The notes: generated by a model not told the origin, from the sequence alone. A stretch of 11,516 nt of DNA from Tardiphaga sp. (GCA_028290325.1 JAQGJY010000190.1:1-11516), one strand, 5' to 3'; counted from the first letter of the stretch, positions 1-7,473 are shown. A program made the numbers and translations.

Positions 1-7
1 TTCGCTC

Positions 8-799
8 CTACACCCGGCCGAGCGCGAAGCCGCGCGCGATATAGTTGCGGACGAACCAGATCACCAGCGCGCCCGGAATGATCGTCAGCACCCCCGCCGC
101 CGCCAGCAATCCCCAGTCGATTCCCGACGCGGAGACCGCTTGGGTCATGATGGCGGAGATGGCCTTGCTGTTGGCGAGCGTCCGCGCCAGCAGCAATTCG
201 ACCCACGAGAACATGAAGCAGAAGAACGCCGCGACGCCGATGCCGCTGGCGATCAGCGGCACGAACACGCGAACGAAGAACACCGGCCAAGAATAACCAT
301 CCAGCGCCGCCGTCTCGTCGATCTCGCGCGGCACGCTGGACATAAAGCCTTCGAGGATCCATACCGCCAAAGGTACGTTGAAAATACAATGCGCCAGCGC
401 AATGGCCCAGAACGTGTCGAACAGGCCAACCGCCGAGTAAAGATTAAAGTAAGGCAGCGCGAAGACAGCCGCCGGCGCCATCCGGTTCGACAGCAGCCAA
501 AAGAACAGATGCTTGTCGCCGAGGAAACGATAGCGTGAGAACGCATAGGCCGCCGGCAGCGCGACGATGATCGATATGATCGTGTTGACGACGACATACG
601 ACAGCGAGAAGGCAAAGCCGCCGAGCCATTCCGGTCTGGACAAGATATATCTGTAGTTGCGCAGCGTCGGCTCGATTGGCAGCAACGTCATGCTGGTGGT
701 GATTTCGAAATTACTTTTGAAGCTCAGATTGATGAGCCAATAAAGTGGCAGCATGAGAAAAAGCAGATAGATCGCCATGGTCAGATAACGGGTTTTCAT
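8..799 (-). CDS. glpQ: ABC transporter permease, MalG/GlpQ-like
   Basis: This 263-residue inner-membrane protein is one of two permease subunits of a carbohydrate/polyol ABC importer (binding-protein-dependent transport family 1, MalG branch). Hydrophobic segments lie at about residues 7-26, 65-86, 98-118, 127-149, 181-204 and 229-250, giving six helices. The cytoplasmic EAA loop that docks on the ATPase is visible at about 157-181, with the core IDETAALDG followed by a Pro-Leu. The start was placed at 799 rather than at a longer upstream ATG because it forms a 4-base ATGA overlap with the preceding permease stop and is preceded by a strong Shine-Dalgarno (GGAGGAGGG). The TAG stop is at 8-10. 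It is last in the visible operon. Assignment to the GlpQ subunit of the rhizobial GlpSTPQUV glycerol transporter rests on recognised family resemblance and gene order; the true substrate is not established. Confidence 0.88.
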   Translation of the reverse strand: MKTRYLTMAIYLLFLMLPLYWLINLSFKSNFEITTSMTLLPIEPTLRNYRYILSRPEWLGGFAFSLSYVVVNTIISIIVALPAAYAFSRYRFLGDKHLFFWLLSNRMAPAAVFALPYFNLYSAVGLFDTFWAIALAHCIFNVPLAVWILEGFMSSVPREIDETAALDGYSWPVFFVRVFVPLIASGIGVAAFFCFMFSWVELLLARTLANSKAISAIMTQAVSASGIDWGLLAAAGVLTIIPGALVIWFVRNYIARGFALGRV

Positions 800-1686
800 G
801 CGCTGCCCTCCTCCCGATCGCGACCCACCATCACGGTGTAGAATAGCCAGCACACGATCAGCACGATCAGCGTATAGACAATCGACATCGCGCCTGCCTT
901 GCCGAGATCGAATTGGCCGAGCGCGATCTTGACGAGATCGATCGACAGAAAGGTCGTGTAGTTACCGGGTCCGCCGCCGGTCACGACGAACGGCTCGGTA
1001 TAGACCATGAATGAATCCATGAAGCGCAGCAGCACGCCGATCAGCAACACGCGCTGCAACTTTGGCAATTCGATGCGACGGAACACGGCCCAGCGCGACG
1101 CGCCGTCGATCTTCGCCGCTTGGTAGAAGGCCGCGGGAATCGACTTCAATCCGGCGAAACACAGCAGGGCGATCAGGCTGGTCCAGTGCCAGACGTCCAT
1201 CAGAACGACGACGATCCATGAGGCGACCGCACTGTTGGTGTAGTTGAACGGAATCCCGAGCGCGGTAATGCTCCATCCGAACAGTCCGATATTGTCGCGC
1301 GCGTAAAGCTGCCAGATGATGCCGACTACATTCCAAGGCACTAATAGCGGCAGGGCCATCAATACCAGACAGACCGACAGCGCGACGCCGCGCTTGGGCA
1401 TCGCGATCGCGACCATGATTCCGACCGGCACCTCGATCGCCAGAATGACGAGCGAGTAGGCAATGCTGCGACCAAGCGCGCCGAAGAACCGGCCGCCGAA
1501 CTCGGTGGCGGGATCAAGCAGCTCGGCGTACCACTGCACACCATTCCACGAGAAGTGGTTGTTGCCGAACGTATCTTGAAGCGAGTAGTTGATGACAGTC
1601 ATCAGCGGCAGGATGGCGTTGAATGCGACCAGGATCACGACTGGCAGCACCAACAACCAGGCTTTGTTATCGAGCGTTTTCGTCAT
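796..1686 (-). CDS. glpP: ABC transporter permease, MalF/GlpP-like
   Basis: This 296-residue protein is the partner permease of the importer. Hydrophobic segments lie near residues 9-32, 73-95, 102-126, 152-178, 211-231 and 265-288. The EAA motif spans roughly 184-209, with the core YQAAKIDGAS followed by FRRIELPKL, which is the usual contact with an ABC ATPase. It has the short MalF-like form with no large periplasmic insert. The ATG at 1684-1686 lies 3 bases after the TGA of the upstream ATPase gene, and the gene ends by overlapping the next permease by 4 bases, so all three are probably translationally coupled. The TGGxGPGNYT-type segment near 236-244 is typical of sugar ABC permeases of this group. 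The name follows the rhizobial glycerol transporter order glpS-glpT-glpP-glpQ; the substrate is inferred only. Confidence 0.88.
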   Translation of the reverse strand: MTKTLDNKAWLLVLPVVILVAFNAILPLMTVINYSLQDTFGNNHFSWNGVQWYAELLDPATEFGGRFFGALGRSIAYSLVILAIEVPVGIMVAIAMPKRGVALSVCLVLMALPLLVPWNVVGIIWQLYARDNIGLFGWSITALGIPFNYTNSAVASWIVVVLMDVWHWTSLIALLCFAGLKSIPAAFYQAAKIDGASRWAVFRRIELPKLQRVLLIGVLLRFMDSFMVYTEPFVVTGGGPGNYTTFLSIDLVKIALGQFDLGKAGAMSIVYTLIVLIVCWLFYTVMVGRDREEGSA

Positions 1687-1689
1687 GTC

Positions 1690-2763
1690 TCAATCCACCA
1701 CATGGCTGTCGGCATAGACGTGAACATGCGCTGGATCGGCGACCAAGCGAACGCCGTCGGACGGAATGGCGACATCCTCGGAGATCAGCGCCGACACCGC
1801 GACGCCGTCGATGGCGCAGCGCATAATCCGGGCGCGTCCAACATCTTCGACGCGTGCGACCGTCACAGGGAAGCCTTCGTGACGGGATGCGAGACGCAGA
1901 AATTCCGGCCGCACGCCGATCTCGATCTTATCGTTCATTGGTCGGGGCGCGTAGCCATGCGCGAGATCGATCCGGTGACCCCGGACCATGACGTGATCGC
2001 CGGCGAGATCGGCCGGAAGCACATTCATGCCGGGCGATCCAATGAAGTATCCGACGAATGTGTGCGCCGGCTTCTCGAATAATTGTTGCGGCGTTCCAAT
2101 CTGCACCACCGCGCCGTCGAGCATCACCACGACTTTGTCGGCGAAGGTCAAGGCCTCGGTCTGGTCGTGCGTGACGTAAATCATCGTCACGTCGGACTCG
2201 TCGTGGACGCGCTTCAATTGCGCGCGCAGATGCCACTTCAGATGCGGGTCGATTACGGTCAGCGGTTCGTCGAATAGGATAGCGCCGACATCCGAGCGCA
2301 CCAGCCCACGGCCCAGCGAAATCTTCTGTTTCATATCGGCCGTCAATCCACGCGCCTTGCGCGCGAGGTCGCGGCCGAGATCGAGCATCTTCGCGACCTC
2401 GCTGACACGTTGCGCGATCAGGTCGCCGCGCACGCCGCGATTGATCAGGGGAAATGCGAGATTTTCGGCCACAGTCATGGTGTCGTAAACCACCGGAAAC
2501 TGGAAGACCTGCGCGATGTTGCGCTGTTCGGTCGAAATTTTTGCAACATCCGTGCCGTCAAACAGAATCTTGCCATGGGACGGGATGACGAGACCGGAGA
2601 TCGCATTGAGCAAGGTCGTCTTGCCGCAACCGGACGGCCCAAGAAGAGCATAGGCGCCGCCTTGCTCCCAGGTCATGTTCATCGTTTTCAACGCCCAGTG
2701 CGACGTCGGAGACGGTTTCGTCAGATAGCTGTGCGCGAGATCGACGAGTTCGATGCGAGACAC
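1690..2763 (-). CDS. glpT: ABC transporter ATP-binding protein, GlpT-like, with degenerate signature motif
   Basis: This 357-residue protein is a nucleotide-binding subunit of the CUT1/MalK type with a C-terminal regulatory (TOBE-like) region after about residue 240. Walker A is GPSGCGKTT at 42-50, the Q-loop glutamine is at 88, Walker B with its glutamate is ILFDEP at 162-167, and the switch histidine is H199 in YVTHDQ. The ABC signature, normally LSGGQ, is replaced by LTADM at 140-144. The translation start is a GTG at 2761-2763, 9 bases after the preceding TAG and preceded by an AGGA-type ribosome site; no ATG at that position fits the conserved N-terminus. The missing signature is complementary to the defect in the neighbouring ATPase, which suggests an obligate heterodimer. 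It resembles GlpT of the rhizobial glycerol importer and should not be confused with the unrelated E. coli glycerol-3-phosphate antiporter of the same name. Confidence 0.87.
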   Translation of the reverse strand: MSRIELVDLAHSYLTKPSPTSHWALKTMNMTWEQGGAYALLGPSGCGKTTLLNAISGLVIPSHGKILFDGTDVAKISTEQRNIAQVFQFPVVYDTMTVAENLAFPLINRGVRGDLIAQRVSEVAKMLDLGRDLARKARGLTADMKQKISLGRGLVRSDVGAILFDEPLTVIDPHLKWHLRAQLKRVHDESDVTMIYVTHDQTEALTFADKVVVMLDGAVVQIGTPQQLFEKPAHTFVGYFIGSPGMNVLPADLAGDHVMVRGHRIDLAHGYAPRPMNDKIEIGVRPEFLRLASRHEGFPVTVARVEDVGRARIMRCAIDGVAVSALISEDVAIPSDGVRLVADPAHVHVYADSHVVD

Positions 2764-2772
2764 TGGATTGTC

Positions 2773-3885
2773 CTAAGCCGGCACGCGAGCAGCCGCTGCG
2801 GCCACGAGGCGCTGCGCTTGATCGAATGCGAAAAACCGCGACGGATCGAGAAACAAGGTGACGGGATCGCCGGGCTTGCGGTCGTGCACGCCGGGGATCA
2901 AGGCGATCCAGCGCTCGCTGCCGACATCGGCGTGAAGGAAACTTTCCGATCCCATCAACTCGCTCACGGCGATCACGCCGTGAACGGCGACATCGTAACC
3001 CGGCCGCGGCTCCAGCGCGGTGTGGTGGGCGCGAAAGCCGATCGTGTAGCTGCCATCGGCCAGCCGCGAGAAGGCGGCGGGCGATCGGCATTCCACCATT
3101 GATTTGGCGCGATCAGATTGATCAGCGACAATCGTCAGGCGCGGTCCGTTGACAATCGCGCGCACGAAATTCATCGGCGGATCGGAGAAGGTTTGCGCGG
3201 TCGTGCGATCTACCGGATTTCGATAGACGTCAGTCGTCGCTCCGAACTGCGTGATACGTCCTTCGCACAAGGTCGCCGTGTTGCCGCCGAGCATGAGCGC
3301 TTCGGTCGCTTCCGTCGTCGCATAGACGAACACCGCGCCGGTCTTTTCGAAGATCCGTGGCAGCTCGATTCGTAGCTCCTCACGCTGCTTGTAGTCAAGA
3401 TTGGCAAGCGGTTCGTCGAGCAACACGAGATCGGCGTCCCGGACGATCGCGCGGGCGATCGCCGTGCGCTGCTGCTGACCGCCTGACAGTTGCAACGGTG
3501 TTTTATCAAGGTATGGCGAGAGCCTCAGCAATTCGGCGGCACGACCGACCCGGTTGTCGATTTCCTGCTTCGACAGGCGTTTGGTTCGCAAGGGCGCAGC
3601 GATATTGTCGTAAACCGTGAACGCCGGATAGTTGATGAACTGCTGATAGACCATCGCGACGGAGCGCTTGCGGACGGACAAACCCGTAACGTCGCGTCCG
3701 TCGATCAGGATATGCCCTTCGCTAGGTTTATCGAGCCCAGCCATCAGGCGCATCAGGGTGGTTTTGCCCGACAGAGTCGGCCCGAGAAGAACGTTGATCG
3801 TTCCTCGTTGCAGCGTCAGCGAGACATCTTGAATATGAACCGCCGCGCCGACGCGCTGGCTGAGATGCCGGAGCTCGAGTGTCAT
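2773..3885 (-). CDS. glpS: ABC transporter ATP-binding protein, GlpS-like, lacking the switch histidine
   Basis: This 370-residue protein is the first ATPase subunit of the importer. Walker A is GPTLSGKTT at 35-43, the Q-loop glutamine is in VYQQF near 81, the signature is canonical LSGGQQQR at 133-140, and Walker B is LLDEP at 155-159 followed by the D-loop LANLD. The segment that normally reads YVTHDQ is YATTEA at 188-193, so the switch (H-loop) histidine is threonine 191. A C-terminal TOBE-like domain occupies roughly 240-360. The ATG at 3883-3885 is preceded by a strong Shine-Dalgarno (GGGAGGG) and starts 25 bases after the ThDP enzyme gene stops. From memory, GlpS-type proteins of rhizobia share this altered H-loop, so it is probably a family trait and not decay of this copy. 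Confidence 0.87.
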   Translation of the reverse strand: MTLELRHLSQRVGAAVHIQDVSLTLQRGTINVLLGPTLSGKTTLMRLMAGLDKPSEGHILIDGRDVTGLSVRKRSVAMVYQQFINYPAFTVYDNIAAPLRTKRLSKQEIDNRVGRAAELLRLSPYLDKTPLQLSGGQQQRTAIARAIVRDADLVLLDEPLANLDYKQREELRIELPRIFEKTGAVFVYATTEATEALMLGGNTATLCEGRITQFGATTDVYRNPVDRTTAQTFSDPPMNFVRAIVNGPRLTIVADQSDRAKSMVECRSPAAFSRLADGSYTIGFRAHHTALEPRPGYDVAVHGVIAVSELMGSESFLHADVGSERWIALIPGVHDRKPGDPVTLFLDPSRFFAFDQAQRLVAAAAARVPA

Positions 3886-3910
3886 CTATTTCCCTCCCGC
3901 TGCGCTCGCC

Positions 3911-5692
3911 TCACCCGACGTCGAGGTCGGGCGAGATTTTCCATGCGCGCAGCTCGTAGACCGTGCCCGGACGCGGCATGACCTTGCCCGGTTCGGCAAT
4001 TCGCCGGCGGAAGCTGTGGATCGGGGTCGCGCGGGGATCGATCAGAACTTCGACGACGACCGATCCGTCGAACGCAAAGGCTTCGTCAAGCGCGGCCTCG
4101 ATCTGATCGGGCGAGGTGACGCGGATGCCCTTCAGTCCCATCGCTTCGGCGGCGGCGGCATAATCCGGTTTGCCGTTAAAGCCGAGATCGACGGACTGTC
4201 GAAGGTTGCTGAAAAAGAATTCCTGCCACATCTGCAACCAGCCGAGCGTGCCGTTATTCAGCACGATGTTCACCACCTTCATACCGTTCTGCGCGAGCGT
4301 CGCGATTTCACCGATGGCGTAGGAATGCCCGCCGTCACCGGACACCGTCACCACACGCCCGCCGCGATCGCCCAGTACGGCACCCGCGCCGATCGCGGCG
4401 GGGATCGCGTAACCGAGGCCGCCTTGGCCGCGCGCATAAAGGAAGTTGCGCCCCGATATCATTGCCGGGATGTAAACGCCGATCCAACCGGCCGAAAAAC
4501 TCGCATCCGAGATGACGACATCGTCGCGCTGCAATCGTTGCGCCACGGCGCGCATGACGCGCGGCGGCTGAATCGGGATCGCATCGCTTGCGGTCTCCTC
4601 GTCGATCCGCGCATCGTGCTTAGCCTTGACCGCCGCGATCCGCGCCAGCCAATCGACTTGCGGCCTGGCGTCAAGCTGCTCAGCCAGCAGTTCGAGCGTG
4701 AGACGCACGTCGCCGCATAAAGCGACGGTCGCGCGGAACGTGCGGCCGTGTTCGAGCGGATCGCAGTCGATCACGATCGTGGCCTGATGCGGGAGCGGCA
4801 AAGTCCAATTCAGCGCCGTGTTCTGGCTTGCCTTCGAGCCACACCAGATCAAGAGATCGGCTTCCTTGATCAGGTCGATCGCCGCTGCCGAACCAAGCGG
4901 ATTGAGGACGCCGGCGGCATAAGCGCGCGTCTCGGGCACGCTGCCTTTGCCGGACAGGCTGGTCACGAGCAAAGGCTGCAGACGGTCGGTGATCCGCGTC
5001 AGCAATTCGGCGGCGCCGGAACCGTGTACGCCGCCACCCGCCACGATGGCCGGTCGCTTCGCCCTCGCGATCAAGGCGGCGGCTGCGGCGATATCGGAGG
5101 TCGGTGGAGCGTAGCGCATCGATGGCGCATGGATGCATCGGTCATCCACCATCACCTTGACCTTGTCTTCATCCCATTCGGCATCCATCACGTCGTGCGG
5201 GATAATGAGGGCGACTGGCCCGGGCCGAGGCCCGGTCGCGACGCGGAAGGCTGCGCGCACGAGATCTGGCAGTGCAGCGACGCTCGGCACCAGGAACGTC
5301 GCCTTGGTGATCGGTTGCAGAAAAGCGACCTGATCGAATCCTTGCGACGCGACACCTTTGGCGCGCAGCGACAGCCAATCCAGCGGCAACTCGCCGACGA
5401 TCGCAATCATCGGAATCGACGCGTTGAGGGCTTCGACCAATCCGTCGGGCAGTTTCGTCGTGCCGGGACCGACGGTGACATCACAGATGCCGGGCTTGCC
5501 GGTGAGCCTCGCATAGGCATCAGCCGCATAGGCTGCGCTGCGTTCGTCGCGCACCAAAATGTGCCGGATCGCAGGCGCCCGGCGGGAGATGCCATCATGC
5601 AGCGCAGCGGTCTGTCCGCCCGGCATGCCGAAGACGAAGTCCACGCCATATTGCAGCAGCATTTCCGCGAGTAGGTCGCCGATATGGGCCAT
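3911..5692 (-). CDS. ThDP-dependent enzyme of the acetolactate synthase superfamily
   Basis: This 593-residue cytoplasmic enzyme has the three-domain layout of acetolactate synthase-like proteins: PYR domain (about 1-170), central domain (about 195-335) and PP domain (about 375-560). The conserved catalytic glutamate is E50 in LVRDERSAAYAADAYAR. The ThDP/Mg motif starts at GDG 452-454 and ends at NN 479-480, followed by an ALS-like LGWLQMWQEFFFSN stretch. The reaction cannot be assigned: the family includes acetolactate synthases, glyoxylate carboligase, IolD and sulfoacetaldehyde acetyltransferase. No small regulatory subunit gene is adjacent, and the position between a sugar kinase and a polyol-type transporter argues for a catabolic carbon-carbon lyase, ligase or decarboxylase and against branched-chain amino acid synthesis. 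Start ATG at 5690-5692 has an AGGA about 10 bases upstream and is 59 bases from the kinase stop. The C-terminal 30 residues are family-atypical. Confidence 0.85.
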   Translation of the reverse strand: MAHIGDLLAEMLLQYGVDFVFGMPGGQTAALHDGISRRAPAIRHILVRDERSAAYAADAYARLTGKPGICDVTVGPGTTKLPDGLVEALNASIPMIAIVGELPLDWLSLRAKGVASQGFDQVAFLQPITKATFLVPSVAALPDLVRAAFRVATGPRPGPVALIIPHDVMDAEWDEDKVKVMVDDRCIHAPSMRYAPPTSDIAAAAALIARAKRPAIVAGGGVHGSGAAELLTRITDRLQPLLVTSLSGKGSVPETRAYAAGVLNPLGSAAAIDLIKEADLLIWCGSKASQNTALNWTLPLPHQATIVIDCDPLEHGRTFRATVALCGDVRLTLELLAEQLDARPQVDWLARIAAVKAKHDARIDEETASDAIPIQPPRVMRAVAQRLQRDDVVISDASFSAGWIGVYIPAMISGRNFLYARGQGGLGYAIPAAIGAGAVLGDRGGRVVTVSGDGGHSYAIGEIATLAQNGMKVVNIVLNNGTLGWLQMWQEFFFSNLRQSVDLGFNGKPDYAAAAEAMGLKGIRVTSPDQIEAALDEAFAFDGSVVVEVLIDPRATPIHSFRRRIAEPGKVMPRPGTVYELRAWKISPDLDVG

Positions 5693-5725
5693 TCTGATGG
5701 TGTCCTTATGAATTGAGAAATTCAG

Positions 5726-5745
5726 GCCCGCGGCGGATGGCGGGC
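5726..5745 (-). other. Intercistronic hairpin between kinase and ThDP genes
   Basis: The arms GCCCGC (5726-5731) and GCGGGC (5740-5745) are perfect inverted repeats with an 8-base loop, in the 59-base gap between the kinase stop and the ThDP enzyme start. A second small inverted repeat, TGAATT/AATTCA with a GAGA loop, follows at 5709-5724. In the direction of transcription there is no uninterrupted T-run, so a full terminator is unlikely. An mRNA-processing, stability or partial attenuation element that sets kinase versus downstream dosage is possible. This is inference from structure only. Confidence 0.35.
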
Positions 5746-5751
5746 TTTCGA

Positions 5752-7263
5752 TCAGTGCGGGTGCCAGTTTTTTTCCAGCACGCCGGCGAGTTCGACGTAG
5801 CGACGATACTTCGCCGTGTAGACGCAGTGCCTTTCGACCGAAGGGAGGTAGCGGTGGACCACGCGAACCATTTTGCCGACAGCGGTTCGCATATCAGCGT
5901 GCAGGCCGACACCGACGGCGGCGGTGATGGCAGCGCCACGCGCGCCAGGTTCGCTGCTGTCCGTGATCTCGACCGGCATGCCGAGGACGTCCGCGAACAT
6001 TTGCGCCCAGATACTGCTGCGGGATGCACCCCCGGCGAGGCGAACGATCGTTGGCTTGGCCGCATCCGGCCCTGTCAGCAGACGCTCGATATCATGACGA
6101 TGAGCGAAGGCGACGCCCTCGAAAATTGCGCGCAGCATATCGCCCAAGCCATGCGAGGCCTTGAGGCCGAGAAAGCCGGCCGGCCCTCCGCCCTCGCCGT
6201 TGAACAGAAACGGAAAGAACAGAATGTCCGTTGTGCGGTCCCGTGCGCTGTCGACGTGATCGTTGCAGACATCATACACTGATCGTCCCGCCGCAATTGC
6301 GCGCGCCGCTTCGCCGTCCAGCACGTTGCGGCAGAACCACTCAAAGTTGCTGGCGGAGGTCGCGGCGCCCTCGGTCGCCAGAATCTGACCATCGACCGGA
6401 TAGGGCATTTGCAGGAAGGGCATCGTACTGAGGCGCGGTGACGTGTGAAGCGTGGAATTGATGCTGAACGTTCCAGCCACCATGCTCATCTGACTCGGCT
6501 CGACAATGCCGGTCGCGAGCGACGAGGCGACAACATCCACGACGCCGCGCACGACCGGCGTTCCGGCCCGCAGTCCGGTCTGGGTCGCGGCTGCGGTCGA
6601 AATCTTGCCGACCACATCGGTGGATGCTCCGATCGGCGGCATGATTTTGCGCCAGCTGGACAGACCAAGTTCGTCGAACAGATCGTCCACGTAAGCAGAC
6701 CGCGTCACATCGATGCAGCCAGAAATGCCACCATCGGTGGGATCGGTCGAACGGTCACCGCACAACCGGAGGCGCAGAAAATCCTTGCACATCAGAACGG
6801 TCGCGCCGCGCGCCAGAACGCCGGGCTCGTGCTCCGATAGCCACGCCATCAGCACGAGCGATTGTCCCGGCCAGAACCGCTGCTGGATTCGGCGCCCGTT
6901 CTCCTGGGTAAATCCCTTGGTCTGCCACGCCGCGATGGTGCTCTCGCCACGCATGTCGGTGGAGACAATGCCAGGGCGGACGGCGGATCCATCATGATCC
7001 ACGACGTAGAGACCGCTGCCGTAACCGGACGGAGACACCGCCGCGATATCTCCGGCGGGCGTTCCGGTTTTTTCTAGCAAAGCCGCGATCGCATCCGCAG
7101 TCGCGCGCCACATCGCTTCGGGATCGCGCTCGGTATGGCCCGGTTTAGGAAACAGCATGACATTCGGTCGGCGCTCGCAGGCGAGTTCGCGACCGGCCGC
7201 ATCGAACAATGCGGCCTTGGTCATCGTCCCTCCCGCGTCGATGCCGACAATGCGATCACGCAT
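5752..7263 (-). CDS. FGGY-family carbohydrate kinase, L-xylulokinase (LyxK)-like
   Basis: This 503-residue kinase would phosphorylate an incoming ketose or polyol using ATP. The N-terminal phosphate loop is GIDAGGTMTKA at 7-17. The likely catalytic base is D243 in RGVVDVVAS, and the second-domain adenine/phosphate motif is LAGGASRSSIWAQ at 409-421. Stretches such as PGHTERDPEAMW, GAATSASNFEWF and FFPFLFNGEGGG align better with E. coli LyxK (YiaP) and the EryA/xylulokinase side of the family than with glycerol kinase GlpK, judged from memory without alignment. The start at 7261-7263 was chosen because the conserved phosphate loop begins right after it and a GGGAG ribosome site precedes it; the 46-codon upstream extension runs through the promoter and operator. 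It is the first gene of the minus-strand operon. The substrate is unknown; L-xylulose-, erythritol- or other polyol-type compounds are candidates. Confidence 0.86.
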   Translation of the reverse strand: MRDRIVGIDAGGTMTKAALFDAAGRELACERRPNVMLFPKPGHTERDPEAMWRATADAIAALLEKTGTPAGDIAAVSPSGYGSGLYVVDHDGSAVRPGIVSTDMRGESTIAAWQTKGFTQENGRRIQQRFWPGQSLVLMAWLSEHEPGVLARGATVLMCKDFLRLRLCGDRSTDPTDGGISGCIDVTRSAYVDDLFDELGLSSWRKIMPPIGASTDVVGKISTAAATQTGLRAGTPVVRGVVDVVASSLATGIVEPSQMSMVAGTFSINSTLHTSPRLSTMPFLQMPYPVDGQILATEGAATSASNFEWFCRNVLDGEAARAIAAGRSVYDVCNDHVDSARDRTTDILFFPFLFNGEGGGPAGFLGLKASHGLGDMLRAIFEGVAFAHRHDIERLLTGPDAAKPTIVRLAGGASRSSIWAQMFADVLGMPVEITDSSEPGARGAAITAAVGVGLHADMRTAVGKMVRVVHRYLPSVERHCVYTAKYRRYVELAGVLEKNWHPH

Positions 7264-7311
7264 GTCACTCTCCCGCCTCGGTTCCAACCCGTCGGGCGCT
7301 CGCCGGCGCCG

Positions 7312-7328
7312 CAACTTATTATTACATG
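7312..7328. promoter_or_regulatory. Candidate GntR operator, kinase-operon side (imperfect copy)
   Basis: This site matches the perfect inverted repeat at 7448-7473 at 14 of 17 positions (CAACTTATTATTACATG against CATCTTGTTATTACAAG), including the central TATTAC. It lies immediately downstream of the kinase-operon -10 box (7329-7334), over the expected transcription start, where a bound repressor would block transcription. The assignment to the adjacent GntR protein is inferred from proximity and from the GT-N4-AC core of the better copy. Confidence 0.5.
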
Positions 7329-7358
7329 TATCTAAAAAGAAGTCTGGAGATACGTCAA
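7329..7358 (-). promoter_or_regulatory. Sigma-70-like promoter of the kinase/ThDP/ABC operon
   Basis: Reading the minus strand, a -35 box TTGACG (plus-strand 7353-7358) is followed by an 18-base spacer and a -10 box TAGATA (plus-strand 7329-7334). The predicted start is near 7322, giving a leader of about 59 bases before the kinase ATG. It is the best promoter-like match I see in the divergent region. Confidence 0.55.
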
Positions 7359-7434
7359 GACAAATTTTCTGTCGGAGGTTTCTGCTCCATATAACGGGCA
7401 TAACTCGCGTTTTTGGACCAGGCGCACATTCTCC

Positions 7435-7464
7435 TTGCGAAGAACCGACCCATCTTGTTATTAC
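7435..7464 (+). promoter_or_regulatory. Possible glpD promoter overlapping the operator
   Basis: A -35-like TTGCGA (7435-7440) is followed, at 18 bases, by a -10-like TATTAC (7459-7464). Each hexamer matches 4 of 6 consensus bases, so the call is weak. The -10 would sit inside the inverted repeat at 7448-7473, consistent with repression, and a start near 7470 would give a leader of about 30 bases. Confidence 0.3.
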
Positions 7465-7473
7465 AAGATGGGT
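7448..7473. promoter_or_regulatory. Perfect 11-bp inverted repeat, candidate GntR operator for glpD
   Basis: The arms ACCCATCTTGT (7448-7458) and ACAAGATGGGT (7463-7473) are perfect reverse complements around the spacer TATT. The core is GT-N4-AC, the spacing of GntR/HutC-type operators, although the inner bases do not follow the textbook HutC consensus. It ends 26 bases before the glpD ATG, and a GntR gene follows glpD. There is no T-run after it, and its position upstream of a gene fits an operator better than a terminator. Confidence 0.6.

Noticed and set aside
2410..3102. Plus-strand open frame of 230 codons antisense to both ABC ATPase genes
   Set aside because: It crosses the junction between two well-supported genes on the other strand and has no domain character.
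4748..5674. Long plus-strand open frame of 308 codons antisense to the ThDP enzyme gene
   Set aside because: It lies wholly antisense to a gene with clear catalytic motifs; its translation is rich in Arg, Asp and His with no recognisable domain, as expected for a shadow frame in high-GC DNA.
3911..5692. Assignment of the ThDP enzyme as biosynthetic IlvB or as IolD
   Set aside because: No IlvN-type small subunit is adjacent, and there are no other inositol genes; the motifs support only the superfamily.
7359..7373. Short inverted repeat GACA/TGTC with a 7-base AT-rich spacer
   Set aside because: Four-base arms are expected by chance, and it does not resemble the other two operator-like sites.
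7264..7401. 46-codon N-terminal extension of the kinase
   Set aside because: It would run through the promoter and operator-like site and has no similarity to FGGY N-termini; the ATG at 7263 has a ribosome site and directly precedes the phosphate loop.
7448..7473. Inverted repeat read as a transcription terminator
   Set aside because: There is no T-run after it on either strand and it lies between divergent promoters just ahead of glpD.
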